NCBI GenBank assembly: GCA_030220185.1
Contig: JASPKZ010002338.1
Location: forward strand, 660,501-724,500
From: Diploptera punctata
Lineage: Eukaryota > Arthropoda > Insecta > Blattodea > Blaberidae
Length of the DNA: 64,000 bases
Direction: 5' to 3'
Of this stretch, positions 21,979 through 32,700 are shown piece by piece (the first letter of the stretch is position 1; each line of letters starts with the position of its first letter). A program made the position numbers and the translations under genes. Below the pieces are notes generated by a model that worked only from the letters and a program-made list of their open reading frames with translations, searched no databases and was not told where the DNA came from.

Positions 21979-22351
21979 AAGGGAGTTAAGAAGTATGAGG
22001 TGAGTCAAGAAACAACTCAACAAAATTGTACACTCATACTGAACGATAATTTGATTTTTGGAGAGAAAAATGTAGATATTCAGAGTATACTTCAGGTAAC
22101 AAAAATATATAAGTGCACCAGAAAAATTGAATATAATGAGTGAGGGATGGATCCCTAAACAAGCTCTTCTGCACTAACCTACAGGAAGAAAATATTTGGG
22201 AAGACCATGATACAGATGAAAAGATCAAGATCATTTTCAAAGAGTTGCAGAACATGACAGTACTGGCCCTAATCCAAATTTGATTCTTGTTAAATTGGTT
22301 TTCTGAGTTAAATGGCTAACCTACAAATTTCTTCAACAAAAACTAAAGTAA

Positions 22352-22545
22352 TTGCCCAGTGTGGCAAAAAAAAAAAAGGAAAGAACAAAAATAGTACTAA
22401 ATGACAAAACGTTAGTAGAACGAGTAAAAGATTTCAATTATCTAGGTGTATCTTTAGGTTGTAATAGAGAAAAAGACATAAATAATAAATTATATATATT
22501 TCAATATTTAAGTGCACCCTTAAAAGGACACTAGGAAATAAAGTA
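22352..22545 (+). mobile_element. LINE fragment, part 1
   Basis: Frame KTLVERVKDFNYLGVSLG, the YLG module after the RT domain. It continues at 23005-23410 after inserted DNA. Confidence 0.6.
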
Positions 22546-22547
22546 AG

Positions 22548-22730
22548 AAAATCATCATCATCATCATCATCATCTGCATTCATGGATTAGGTCTGTTGAC
22601 CCGTTCCGACTTCAGCCCATCTCTTTCTAGGTCTGCCCACATCTCGGGTGCCTTTAGGTTTGTATTTTGTTATTTGTTTTGGATATCTATCTTCATTATC
22701 AATCCGGCTTTTCTTCTGCTGAAGTTTATG
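22548..22730 (-). mobile_element. LINE 3' end fragment
   Basis: (tca)n followed by gttgacccgttccgacttcagcc, the antisense form of a LINE tail like that at 7846. It was inserted into the LINE that continues at 23005. Confidence 0.45.
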
Positions 22731-22744
22731 AGTAAGTTATTTTT

Positions 22745-23004
22745 TACTAGTAGAGGTTACCAGCCTCTAGCCAAACCCCTCTTCCTGGAGGGCAGGGAAC
22801 TGGAATTTCGGAGTGTTCGTCTCCTAGAGAAGTTGCCTTCACTACGGCTTTGGGGACTTCTCTTCTCCCCACGTAACCCTGTGGACGGGGCCCTACCCAG
22901 GTACTACCCACTGGGCGAGTGGGACCTGGAGCTCACAAAAGGGCAGGGGCGCCTACTCCCTGGAGTGGACCTCTATCAAGGGTTCCACTCTGTTACCCTA
23001 AAGT
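22745..23004. repeat. GC-rich insert of unknown class
   Basis: A sharply GC-rich 260-bp block (accagcctctagccaaaccc; ggagtggacctctatcaag) in AT-rich DNA. It keeps an open plus frame (22596-23006) but the product is unrecognised. It could be a SINE or an untranslated part of a LINE. Confidence 0.4.
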
Positions 23005-23410
23005 AAGAAAATAAAAACATTAAACATTTTATAAAGTATTGGCTGTACCTGCAATATTGTATTGCTCAGAAATATGGACTCTTGAATAAACAATCAATTA
23101 AAAGAACAGAAGCAGCAGAAATGAAATATTTACGATTTGTGGCAGGATATACTTTAATCGATAAAAAACGGAGTGAAGATATCCGTAAAGAACTACAAAT
23201 TATCAGTTTGACAGATAAAATAGAAGAGTATGGGAGAAAATGGTATGAACATGTCTGCAGAATGGATACCAACAGATTGCCTAGGAAAAGTCTGAATTAT
23301 CAACCAAGAGGAGGAAAAAGAGATCGGGGACGCCCACGAAAAAGATGGACACAGCAGCTATAATACTTGGAGCCAGAACGTACCAAAAAGGTACAATCCT
23401 TGCAAAAAGA
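23005..23410 (+). mobile_element. LINE fragment, part 2
   Basis: Continues part 1: EMKYLRFVAGYTLIDKKRSE, YEHVCRMDTNRLPRKS, RDRGRPRKRW. Post-RT domain end; no RT motif present. Confidence 0.7.
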
Positions 23411-23619
23411 GGAAGAGTTAAATGGCTGTGACCCAGTTTTGTTGATATTTCCATTTAACCTGGAAAACCATTTTAACAAGAATCAAAACTCCAGCCATGA
23501 AAGCCTACTATTTTACATAATCCAAATTTGTTTATGATGGTGATGAGTTTTACAAAATATATTCAAACTCAAAGCACAAAAAGAGCAGTGGGTGGCATTA
23601 GAACACACAAAATATATTA

Positions 23620-23912
23620 CTACACTACAGCCGCCGTATGTCCAGCTCTGAAGTTTAGGTTATACGAGGGTAAAGGGAGATACTCGCTCTCTACTGCCAA
23701 TAAGGAGATAGTTGAGTGGGGGTAGATATCTGCCACAACCAATCACTGCTCTTGACACAGCTATAGCGTGCAAGTAAGGTTTGAAACTGCTGAGATGTTG
23801 TCAGCTGTATGTATGCTAACCGCATACATAAAGCGGCCCCTCCCACTGAATATCCATATTGGCAACACTGTCGTGAAAACGTCAGGGTTGGAGAATCAGT
23901 GGCTGGGGTATA
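23620..23912. mobile_element. MITE, copy 1
   Basis: About 290 bp, shared with 44665-44955. In the second copy the ends (acagccactgg attccggctctga / tcagagccggagaatcagtggct) are clear inverted repeats. No coding sequence. Confidence 0.6.
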
Positions 23913-23964
23913 GACTTATTTACAAACTCAAAAGAAAATTACACTTTCTTCTAATCAAAGGTTC

Positions 23965-24440
23965 TTCTACATTTGAAGAGAAAAATGATATGCTCAGACT
24001 GAGGTTTGAACCCAGGACCTTTAGCTTTCTAGGCCAATTCTCTTCCACTGCGCTATCTGAGCACTCTAATCTAAACACAAATTTTTCTCTTATACATTGT
24101 TAATTCCCGATCGCCAAATGCTACGAGCCTTTGCTCGATTATGCAAACTATGGCATCTTATTTAAGAAGACATTTATTGGGAATTTAAACTCTACTTTAT
24201 AAAGCCAGTAGGGCTTCTTTCAATGTTTTTATTATTAATTTTATACTTCTCACTGAAGGATAAATTATATTTGAAGAGAAAAATTATATCCTCAGACTGG
24301 GGTATGAACCCAGGACCTTTGGCTCAGGGGAAGAGCATTGGCCTTGAAAGCAAATGTCCTGGGTTCAAACCCCAGTCTGAGTGTATAATTTTTCTCTTCA
24401 AATATAATTTATCCTTCAGTGAGAAGTGTTAAATTAATAA
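23965..24440. repeat. tRNA-like units with AGAGAAAAATT brackets
   Basis: An antisense tRNA-like unit at 23990-24065. Then at 24275-24400 a sense/antisense pair (accccagtctgag and its mirror) lies between gaagagaaaaattat and ataatttttctcttc. Outer flanks taaattatatttgaagag and its complement extend the foldback. Confidence 0.62.
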
Positions 24441-24704
24441 TAAAAACATTGAAACTTGTTTTGCTGATATTAAAGCTTTGTCAATCAATGTATGTGATTG
24501 CTAAGATTTTGAAAAATTGTTGATCCCATGTTTATTCGATGTATTCCCTTAGCTTTTCTTGAGAAGTTGGAAAATTCTTATATTCAGTTAATGAGATGAT
24601 TATCAAAAACAAGATGAACAACACAGAATGCAACTGGTTTGCTGTTACTATCTTGGAGACGAAGACTGTATTCATTAACCCCAGAATTTAGTATTTGTAC
24701 TATG

Positions 24705-24800
24705 TTATTTTTAGTCTGAACATCTTACCTCAACATCAAAGATGTTCAGACTAAAAATAATATAATTAAAATAACCTCAAAATATAACTTCCTAAAATTA
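24705..24800. mobile_element. collapsed Penelope-like palindrome
   Basis: Only the outermost parts remain: ttagtctgaacatcttacctc aacatcaaagatgttcagactaaa, then aacctcaaaatataacttcc. The ribozyme arms have been lost by a central deletion. Confidence 0.6.
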
Positions 24801-24907
24801 AATATTATTTGTACTATGTCCCCATGCCAGAGACAACTCAGTAGCTGCAAACCAGCCACATTGTTTGTTGTTCATCTTGATTTTGATGAGTACATATGGA
24901 ATGGATG

Positions 24908-25215
24908 GGGGCACGCCGTAGCGTACTGGTTAAGGCACTGCGCTACAAGCCGGAAGGTCGAGGGTTCAAGTCCCGGTGGGGTCAGGATTTTTAAACTGAC
25001 CAAAACCTTCTGGCAGCACTATGGCCCTGGGGTCGACTCAGCCTCTAACGGAAATGAGTACCGGACCCTTGTTCTGGGGTAAAGGCGGCCGTCACGCAGG
25101 GCTGACAACCCGGCTGACATCAAGTGCCGATTGTCCAGAAAAAGTGGGAGCCTTAACCTCCCACTACCCCAAGGGCCTCCTGAGGCCTGTAGTGGGAATA
25201 CTTTACTTTTACTTT
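24908..25215 (+). mobile_element. tRNA-headed SINE, family C
   Basis: Head cgccgtagcgtactggttaa and gggttcaagtcccgg, then a 3' body ending gaggcctgtagtgggaatac. A degenerate tandem relative follows at 25217-25445. Confidence 0.72.
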
Positions 25216-25216
25216 A

Positions 25217-25445
25217 TATGGAATGGATGCACATCAAGCTTAGTCGGTTAAGGCAAGCTGCGAGATCCAGGATTCGAGTTCCAGTGGGATGAGGAATTTT
25301 AAACTGGCCTAAAACCTCTGACAGCATCAGCTAGATGCTTGTTCTGGGGGTAAATGCAGCTGTCACACAGGGATGAGAACCCGGCTAACATCTTGTGTCC
25401 ATTGTCTAAATAGTGGGGGCCTTAATCTCCTACTAACCCAGGTTC
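25217..25445 (+). mobile_element. SINE family C, degenerate
   Basis: Shares ttttaaactggcctaaaacc and the aaatgcagctgtcacacagg region with 24908-25215. Confidence 0.55.
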
Positions 25446-25737
25446 TTGTGAAGCGTGGGATCCATTTTTAGTTTTTTCTATTTATGAAAAGTTCTCTTGC
25501 TTGTTCCATCCTTCTTCAAGTAGTTCATATATTTGCAAGTAGAATTTCTTTATAATTCTTTACTACTTTCATGAATTAAAACTTAAGTGAAGAGTGTATT
25601 CAGAAACTTTTGGCCTCCATTGTAAGTCCAGTACTTAACAGCAAATTGGATCACATACCTATATTAAGATTTCATTTTCTTTTGTCCCATCTTTCTGCAA
25701 CATAGCCTTTATATTTATATAATACATTTGGGAATTT

Positions 25738-25935
25738 TTAACATTATGAGGTTTAATTCATAAGAATTAAATGAATCGTGATTTCTTCTTACCTCATACT
25801 TCTATGGTTTTTTTAAACACAGCACTGCAGTATCAGCGACCATCGTCACCAACCTTAAAACAGCTGATACTGCAGTGCTGTGTTTAAGAAAACATAGAAG
25901 TGTGAGGTAAGAAGAAATCACAATTCATTTAATTC
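25738..25935. mobile_element. Penelope-like palindrome (GATA-core family), short
   Basis: Outer box aacattatgaggtttaatt, cttacctcatacttctatg, arms with cactgcagtatc, mirrored by catagaagtgtgaggtaag. The centre is reduced. Confidence 0.7.
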
Positions 25936-26367
25936 TTATATCCTTTATAATTGGTTTATCCAGAGTTCACAGAAACTTACAGTTCCATTAATTTGGGATT
26001 TACAAAGAAATCCTCCTCTGTTTTACCAATAGTTTTGGCCATCTTTAATATTTTTTTATGCCTTATGGAATCCTAAGAACAAGAAAATATATTTTATTTA
26101 TGATTAAAATTTTCTGTCCATATGTCAATTATGGTACCGGTACTAAAATTGATTACACTTGAGTTTCTTTGGCTAAATATTATTTTCTTTTACTAAAATA
26201 AAACAGTTCAACTCATGATGAATTGGATTAGCTAGTTTGGGAAGATCTGAAAGCAGATACATACAAGTGTCTGCTCCTCTCATTTCCTGAAAGTATGAGG
26301 CACCCTGTTTGGGGAGTGAGTGGACATTCAGCCCCCCCTCTCTATGGCTGATACCGTGTGCTTGCAG

Positions 26368-26655
26368 GTGGTGCTGTCATCATGGTACCACCGACAAACC
26401 AGACCAAACTCGAGGGAGAAAAAGTACAGTTCTCTTGCGAAGCAAAGGCTCTGCCGGGCAATGTGACCGTCAAGTGGTATAGAGAAGGTGTTCCCGTGAA
26501 GGAAGTTACAGCACTCGAGACAAGAGTTACCATTCGTCGTGATGGTTCCCTCATCGTTAACCCTGTGAGCGCCGATGACTCTGGTCAGTACCTCTGTGAG
26601 GTAACCAATGGCATCGGCGAACCACAGTCTGCTGCAGCTTACCTCAACGTCGAAT
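26368..26655 (+). CDS. tutl: tutl exon: Ig-like domain (third Ig)
   Basis: This 288-nt, phase 1-1 exon encodes a whole Ig domain. Its cysteines are in VQFSCEAK and QYLCEVTN, with the core tryptophan in VKWYRE. The acceptor is ttgcag ending at 26367 and the donor is gtaagt at 26656. It begins with GGAVIMVPP, which I recognise from insect Turtle. The split last codon T|AC gives the Tyr that starts the next domain. The upstream intron of about 19 kb is the longest in the window. Confidence 0.93.
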
Positions 26656-26692
26656 GTAAGTTCAATTCTCTGATCATACAATTACAATAGAA

Positions 26693-26845
26693 GCAACACT
26701 ATGAGGTTCTTCTTAATAAATACGGTGAGTCTATTGTATCTTATCTCATATAAGTTGAGCTCTTCTGGGACGTGTTTCAAAACAATTCTGTTTCATTCTC
26801 AATTTGTCCAGTGTTTTAAATAGGATAACTAGGACCACATATTTT
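26693..26845 (-). mobile_element. Penelope-like left half
   Basis: Outer box agcaacactatgaggttc, then tatcttatctcatataag and an arm with the gtttcaaaacaattctg phrase of the 39421 family. It stops just before the mariner copy. Confidence 0.6.
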
Positions 26846-26851
26846 TAATTA

Positions 26852-27755
26852 CGAGGGTGAATCAAATATAAACCGGAATTATTGTTTACAGTTTTATTGA
26901 ATTAACAAAAAAATGCAAAACCACCACCTCATTTTTCTACATAGTCACCTGCATTTCCAACACACTTTTGCCATTGAGTTGGCAACTTTTTGATGCCGTC
27001 CTTGAAGAATGAGGGATGAGGTGTAGTCAGCCAGTTGCGCACGAACTCCTCTACCGCTGCATTGTCACCAAACTGCCTTCCTCCCAGGTCTTCTTTCAGT
27101 GGCCCAAACAAATGGTGGTCACAGGGTGACAAATCTGGACTGTAAGGAGGATGTTCCAGAGGTCTCTAATGCATTTTAGTCAGTTTTTCGTCATTTTTTT
27201 TGTTCCTGGCTGAGGAGCCGAGGAACCCACCTGGCAGACAATTTTCGGAATTTGAGTTCATCACTGATGATGGCTTGAACACTTCCGAAGCTTATTCCAA
27301 CATGTGAAGCAATTTCAGAAATTGTTACACACCGATCCTCCTCAATAAGGTCCCGTACAGCACGAATGTTGTTTGCAGTGATGCTCGTTCGTTGCCGTCT
27401 TTGGTGGGGCTCATTTTCCACTGAATCCCGGCCTGCTAAAATTTTTTTGCGCCAATCATACACCTGCGTCTTCGAAAGGGTTGTTTTCCCGAACTGCACA
27501 TGGAGCCTTCTCAAAATTTCAGAAGTTTTAGTGCCTTCTTTTGCCAAAAACTTAATAATAATGTGTTGCACAACAGACGTGTGTACCTCTTGCTCGCTCA
27601 TGGCATACTGAAGCAAGCGGCCGCTCTTCGGAGTGCGACACATCAAGATCCCTACTCCAGACACCCCCACCAACTTCCCCTCCAAAGCGCAACCTTTACA
27701 GTTTGCTACCAGAGCCTTCAGATACAAATTCCGGTTTATATTTGATGCACCCTCG
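26852..27755 (-). mobile_element. mariner element with internal deletion
   Basis: Terminal inverted repeats of about 29 bp (cgagggtgaatcaaatataa at the left; mirrored at the right) with TA duplications at 26850-26851 and 27756-27757. At 904 bp it is shorter than a typical 1.3-kb mariner. The two coding parts listed separately show that the central catalytic region is gone. Confidence 0.92.
26929..27175 (-). pseudogene. mariner transposase C-terminal part
   Basis: It reads PLEHPPYSPDLSPCDHHLFG and PLKEDLGGRQF, then FFKDGIKKLPTQWQKC and GDYVEK. The SPCD motif contains the third catalytic Asp of the mariner D,D34D triad. The first two Asp residues were lost in the deletion near 27180, so no active transposase can be made. 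Confidence 0.88.
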
Positions 27756-27760
27756 TACAA
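27191..27760 (-). pseudogene. mariner transposase N-terminal part
   Basis: From about residue 54 the frame reads SEQEVHTSVVQHIIIKFLAK, EGTKTSEILRRLHVQFGK, VYDWRKKILAGRDSVENE and VGISFGSVQAIISDEL: the paired helix-turn-helix DNA-binding region of mariner transposases, ending ARWVPRLLSQEQKK just before the catalytic domain. The first 50 residues read through the terminal repeat and are not part of the protein. Confidence 0.88.
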
Positions 27761-28090
27761 GCCATTTGGGAGAGGTTTCTCAGATGATCATTTGGGAGGC
27801 CCTGAGTTCAAATACTGGGGCCAGTTAAATTCTGTTCATCAGTATTTTAATAACTACTCGTATTAATGGTGAAGACAGGAAAGATTTATAAAATTGTATT
27901 CATATATAATTTTCAGTATTTTATACTGTACATGTATTAATATTTACAGCTGACAAAGGAATTGGGCTTGCCTTTCACCTTCTGCAGTACTTCTATCTTT
28001 TTTTTCTGAGTGTTAAAAAATGTAGGAGAATACTATATAATATATTTATGAAAGAGAACATAGGATATTATAAGATGTGATGTTTTTCAG

Positions 28091-28281
28091 ACCCAGCCAA
28101 AGTAACGTTCACGCCAACAGTGCAGTTCCTGCCTTTCCGTCTGGCCGGCGTAGTGCAATGCTACATTAAAGCCAACCCTCCATTGCAGTATGTCACCTGG
28201 ACCAAAGACAAGCGCCTACTCGAGCCATACCAGACCAAAGAGATTGTTATTATGAATAATGGCTCCTTACTTTTCACTCGT
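28091..28281 (+). CDS. tutl: tutl exon: first half of an Ig domain (fourth Ig)
   Basis: This exon carries the first part of an Ig domain: cysteine in VVQCYIK, tryptophan in YVTWTKDK, and the E-strand region NNGSLLFTR. The acceptor is tttttcag ending at 28090; the donor gtatgt starts at 28282, leaving phase 0. The second cysteine is on the next exon, so the domain is split by an intron of about 2.1 kb that holds a Harbinger-like element and a Penelope palindrome with a GIY-YIG remnant. Confidence 0.9.
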
Positions 28282-28329
28282 GTATGTATCGTTACTTAAT
28301 ACATTGTATATTTGGGCAATCAAGTCTAA

Positions 28330-28916
28330 GGGCCGCATGCAAATACATTAGTCTCTACTCAAATTACTTCCAATCACCAGTGGGCTGACTTTCCGTGAGC
28401 AAGTGCAAAGATCAATTTAGCGACCCACTAACTGGTCATGCATGAAAGTCGTCATTTTTGTAATATTGGCAAGAAATTACCCAGAATTCTCAGCGATAAA
28501 ACCACTTCTGTTATTTTCGTCTGCTATAGAGGAATGCATTTACGCTTGCGTCCCGCAAATAATACCGTATATGACGTCTGCGTCACGCAATATTATGCCA
28601 ATTCTCCTGTTCTTCCAGTTGAATTCTTTGGTAGACTCTATCAAATTCCCCTTCTCCGCGTATACCGAAAACATGATCGAAGTCTTCAAGGTCCAACATC
28701 TTGGAAAGCACAAGCAGCAAGGTTTCAAACTACATCGGTTTCCTTCGGGATTCTCATGATTCGTTTCTCTCTTAACTTACCTCGTCAGGTAGCTTATGAA
28801 TTTCAACAACAATTATTATTGCATGAACAGATTTCTGAGTAAGCAAAATCATATTAGGACACAACTTTCTCAGCAGAGAACGCCTTTACGGTCTAATGTG
28901 TTCATAGATTCAACCC
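28330..28916. mobile_element. Harbinger-like non-autonomous element, copy 1
   Basis: Ends GGGCCGCATG and CAACCC with TAA/TTA flanks; about 80% similar by eye to 35768-36376. The minus strand carries a broken Glu-rich frame matching copy 2. Confidence 0.55.
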
Positions 28917-29523
28917 TTATTCTACCACACTGATTCCTGACAATCAATCTGCCTATGATAGCTGCAAGGATTTGAATCCGAGACCTCTAGCTTTATATGC
29001 TAGTGCACTACCATTATGCCATTCAGGCATCCCAATGAAAACGTTAATTTTTCTGTCTTATATAGAATTCTCTTAATGTCTGAGGCTTCTTAACACAGAA
29101 TGCAATGGGTTGAAGTCAGGGTTTTACTTTAAGATATCAGGCTGCAGGTTACACAGGCTGGTTAGAGCAAGTTCAAAGTGTGGGGAGGAGAGAGATCTTC
29201 ATATACGAGAAATTGGTGCCAGGAATTTCTGAGTCTCATTGTAAATTGAGTACTGGGAAATTTCTATGTATTAATTTAAATTTTAATGTTCACAATAATG
29301 ATAATTATTATTTTGAAAAGAAAAATTAATTAATCAATTAATTAATCAATTAATAAAACATTAATTAATAAAAATTAATTCATAAAATCAATTAATAAAA
29401 AAAATTTCTCTTCAAATATAATCAATTGAGTTGGTGTTTACTTGATGAAAATCCATATTCATTAATTAAATAAAAATAAAACTTATAGTTTTATTTGATT
29501 TTCATATTTATTAAGATATAATT

Positions 29524-29565
29524 CAGTGACAGCTGTTTCGGTACACTGTACCTTCTTCAGACATG
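29524..29565 (-). ncRNA. hammerhead ribozyme motif
   Basis: Minus strand: CTGAAGA, A, stem II GGTAC/GTACC with AGT loop, GAAA, self-complementary ACAGCTGT, C, then ACTG. The right-arm counterpart near 30126 has lost the G of GAAA (reads AAAA), so only this arm keeps a full core. Confidence 0.75.
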
Positions 29566-29896
29566 TTAACAAATTATGAATTGTGTTATTACAGTACATA
29601 TCAACTGATCTAAGCAACAATAGAACAATAATTTATTTAAATTTTTTAATTTAACAAAGGTGATTCATTCAAATCAAGTTGAGAATTTAACAGTTTATTA
29701 CTACATTTCAATTTATTTATTTCTACAGCCTCCAAAATGTCCAACTTCTTACCCTTATCACAAATATGTAAAATTTCAAAATTTGGATCGAAACAATGAT
29801 TAAATTGGAATAGATGGTTAGCATATTTTGAATATATCTAAATTTCTGTTATATGTTCTCATGTGTTCCTTTATCCGAGAGATAAAAGGTCTGCCA

Positions 29897-30220
29897 GTTT
29901 ATCCAAATTTTGAAATTTTACATGTTTGTGATAAGGGTAAGAAGTTGGACCTTTTGGAGGCTGTAGAAATAAATAAATTGAAAAGTAGTAATAAACTGTT
30001 AAATTCTCAACTTGATTTGAATGAATCGCCTTTGTTAAATTTAAAAATTGAAAAAATTATTGTTATATTGTTGCTTAGATCAGTTGATATGTACTATAAT
30101 AACACAATTCATAATTTGTTAACATGTCTGAAGAAGGTACAGTGTACCAAAACAGCTGTCACTGAATTATATCTTAATAAATATGAAAATAAAATAAAAC
30201 GAAGAAAAATGAATGCCTGA
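29897..30220 (+). pseudogene. Penelope-like C-terminal coding remnant
   Basis: An open stretch ending at 30218 encodes the Lys/Leu-rich region after the GIY-YIG nuclease core (DLLEAVEINKLKSS). The catalytic part is absent. It runs directly into the hammerhead region, as in the 42840 and 53340 copies. Confidence 0.6.
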
Positions 30221-30372
30221 ATTATTAAATTTGAAAAATTTCTACAATATACAGTAGAGAAGTTAAACTTTGGATTTCAGAATACAGGTGTTCATTTACT
30301 TGACAAACATTTTTTAAATCTAAAAATTGCTTGAGATGTCACATTTATAGAGCATATAATGTTTGTGAACAG

Positions 30373-30591
30373 GTGAATCAGAACCATGAAGGCCGGTACA
30401 CGTGTACCCCATACAATGCACAAGGAACTCAGGGCTCGTCTGGCCCGATGGAAGTACTAGTCCGTAAACCACCAGTGTTCACTATAGAGCCCGACAGTCT
30501 GTATCAGCGTAAAGTCGGGGAGACTGTGGAGATGCACTGTGATGCTCAAGAGACTGAAGGCACCCAGAAACCAACCATCCAGTGGCAGCGG
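30373..30591 (+). CDS. tutl: tutl exon: end of fourth Ig and first half of fifth Ig
   Basis: It starts with VNQNHEGRYTC, completing the fourth Ig domain. After the linker RKPPVF it begins the fifth, with the B-strand cysteine in EMHCDAQ and the tryptophan in TIQWQR. The acceptor is gaacag (to 30372) and the donor gtcagt at 30592, both phase 0. An open frame continues a short way upstream of the acceptor (from 30331) but is not expected to be coding. Confidence 0.9.
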
Positions 30592-30894
30592 GTCAGTATT
30601 TACGATATTCCAGAGTTTGTGTTGGCTTCACTTGGTAATCAATTTTCGTAATATTAAGGTATAATAGTGTAAAAAATCCATAGTATCACAAAATGACCAG
30701 AGTTTGCTATATCATGACTTTACTAATGTTAAACCTCTGCACGCCACTGGTAAAATCTATTGTGTCAGAGATTCATAATTTTTTTGAAGTTATGGGAAAT
30801 GGAGTTACGAAGAAATGATACAAGGAAATGACAAAATTAGAGTATTTTGCGTTATTGTGACTCGCGAATTTCACGCCTCTCTACTCATGAGTCA

Positions 30895-31012
30895 TGGTTT
30901 TGGCTGAAGATGAGACGGACACTTCTTGAAAACTGCAGTTCCTGTATTTAAAAAACATGAAGTATGGGGTAAGATAAGAATTGATTCATTAATTGAAGAA
31001 CCTCATAATGTT
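30895..31012 (+). mobile_element. Penelope-like right half
   Basis: It has a hammerhead, then catgaagtatggggtaag and the outer box aacctcataatgttatttccc. The left arm is missing. Confidence 0.7.
30901..30944 (+). ncRNA. hammerhead-like motif
   Basis: CTGAAGA, T, stem II GAGA... with an imperfect partner, GAAA, self-complementary AACTGCAGTT, C. Stem I is mostly wobble pairs. Confidence 0.55.
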
Positions 31013-31029
31013 ATTTCCCATAATCTTAA

Positions 31030-31569
31030 TATATAAAAATTTCAAGTCACATTGTTTGTCCGCGATGGAATCCTAAACTACTGAACTGATTTTAATAAAA
31101 TTTTGCACACTGTGTGCAGTTTGATTCCAACTTGAGACTTAGGGTAGTTTATAACTAAATTTATAGTCGCATTATTTTTTTTATTGTAAATTATTTGTTT
31201 ATTATTTAACAAAGAGTTATAATTATCTGTGAATTCCATACGATTATAACAAATGGCGGTGTAATTATCTGTGAGTTCCATATGATTCTAACAAATGGCG
31301 GTGTAAGGTAATTTGGTAAGGTAATTGGTTTATTATTTAACAAAGAGAGATCCAGATGGCTGTGCATTTTGTTGCAACTGCGAATTTCAATTCAATTACA
31401 AATATTGATTATTTCATAATTTAAGTGTGTTCAGTGTTTATTTTATTTTCAATATTATTAATTTCATGTGTAAGTATTAGTTTTAAGTAATCTGGCTGAA
31501 AGACAGCAACTTAATTCATATTTTTAACGTATACCTTAGCCACAGCAACGCGTGGCCAGGACTTCTAGT
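31030..31569 (+). mobile_element. possible Helitron-like non-autonomous element
   Basis: Starts tataaaaatttcaagtcacattgtttgtccgcgatgg and ends acgcgtggccaggacttCTAG-TT, like the CTRR ends of Helitrons. The assignment rests on the ends only. Confidence 0.35.
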
Positions 31570-31703
31570 TAACTTATAAAATTAGATACTTGTTCTATTA
31601 TATGTCCATTTGTTTCCATTTTAACCTGTGCCCTTTAATGTGTTTACTTGCACATAATTAGATGGGGAATGTGATTAATAAATTGTATGTTGTATGTGAA
31701 CAG

Positions 31704-31975
31704 AGGGACGGTGCTCCTCTTCAACGAAATCGTGCCCGCGTGAATGGTGGCAACATTACAATTGAAGGTCTTCGAAGAACAGACTTTGGATTTTACCAGT
31801 GTGTGGCATCGAACGAAGTAGCGACTATTGTGACAGCCACACAGCTAGTTGTAGAAGGCACACAACCACATGCACCGTACAATGTGACAGCCAACGCCAG
31901 CGAGACAGCAGTGACGCTCCAGTGGCTGCCTGGGTACAGCGGTGGACCTGACTATAAACAAGATTACACCATCTG
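31704..31975 (+). CDS. tutl: tutl exon: end of fifth Ig and start of first FN3
   Basis: This 272-nt exon completes the fifth Ig domain (GGNITIEGL, then FYQCVASNEVA). It then starts the first fibronectin type III domain (PHAPYNVTA, with the core tryptophan in VTLQWLPGYSGG). The acceptor is gaacag ending at 31703 and the donor gtaagt at 31976. The Trp codon TG|G is split by the following intron (phase 2). The Arg-Arg junction at its start is in frame, although fly Turtle has extra residues here as I recall it. Confidence 0.9.
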
Positions 31976-32014
31976 GTAAGTACCATATTCAGTCAGCAGA
32001 TGTTTTTATTATTA

Positions 32015-32235
32015 ACACAACACTATGAGGTTTATTTTAATTTTGTTTAGTTGTTTCTTGACTCACCTCATACTTCTTAACTTCCTTACATATGTAGATT
32101 TCGTCACTGTACTTGTGACACAACGTGAACATGAACTGCATTGAGAATGCCACAAAGACATTGACGAAATCTGGATATGCAAGGGAGTTAAGAAGTATGA
32201 GGTGAGTCTAGAAACAACTAAACAAAAATAAAAAT
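32015..32235. mobile_element. Penelope-like palindrome, short
   Basis: Outer box cacaacactatgaggttta, then cttgactcacctcatacttc mirrored by gaagtatgaggtgagtcta. It is a relative of 21385-22025 with its central arms partly deleted. Confidence 0.7.
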
Positions 32236-32262
32236 AGGCTGAGAATGTTCTATGTCAATGAC

Positions 32263-32700
32263 ACTGAGCAACAAAAAATAAACTTTTTTTTGTCTCAGAA
32301 AGAAAAATATTTGATTCTGATAGTATTTTTTCTCCTGAATTCAAATATATCGGTTTTTCTCCATCATGCAAGGTTTCCGAGAGACAGGCATTTATTATAA
32401 TTTCAAACACTTTAATATTTTCTTTATTCATACTAACTACACAATATTCGAACATTCGGACTCACCTAGAAAGTAAGAAATGATGATTTTCTGCTATATT
32501 TCGCCTGTGGAGCATCCCTCTTAATGGTCCAACAATAATCGGCCAGCATATTAGCATTCCATTGGACTTGATATCTCTTTTTCATAGCTGAAATCTCCTG
32601 ATGAAAGTGTTCCTCATGCTCATCGCACCAAGATTTTCCGGGAAGAAATCTAGGTTTATTAAAAAAATCATCATCATCATCCTGCCAGGTATTAGTCATA
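32263..32700 (-). mobile_element. fragment of a repeated protein-coding element
   Basis: Minus ORF 32466-32699 reads PGKSWCDEHEEHFHQEISAM and QWNANMLADYCWTIKRDAPQ, a motif I have seen in repeated proteins of many arthropods but cannot classify. The second copy at 42163-42560 shares the downstream tcagaaagaaaaatat region. Confidence 0.5.

Larger units (their letters stand above)
21385..22025. mobile_element. Penelope-like palindrome split by a SINE
   Basis: Outer box ggaaataacactatgaggttt at 21388, then the SINE insertion 21432-21776, then cttgactcacctcaaacttc and the mirrored arm ending gaagtatgaggtgagtcaag. A shortened relative is at 32015-32235. Confidence 0.8.
29440..30235. mobile_element. 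Penelope-like palindrome with GIY-YIG C-terminal ORFs
   Basis: Large inverted repeat: left arm about 29455-29815, right arm about 29880-30205. The right arm encodes ILHVCDKGKKLDLLEAVE and INKLKSSNKLLNSQ, a stretch I recognise from Penelope-like C-termini, and the left arm carries its mirror. A shortened copy lies at 46135-46720. Confidence 0.78.

Noticed and set aside
21698..22023. Mirror-image ORFs of 101 and 76 codons
   Set aside because: Both are palindrome arms of 21385-22025; the plus frame also reads through the end of the SINE.
22596..23006. 136-codon ORF as a host gene
   Set aside because: It crosses the junction between an antisense LINE tail and the GC-rich insert, with no recognisable domain.
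28438..28842. ORF of 134 codons
   Set aside because: It lies inside the Harbinger-like element, on the strand opposite the conserved acidic frame, and the second copy does not preserve it.
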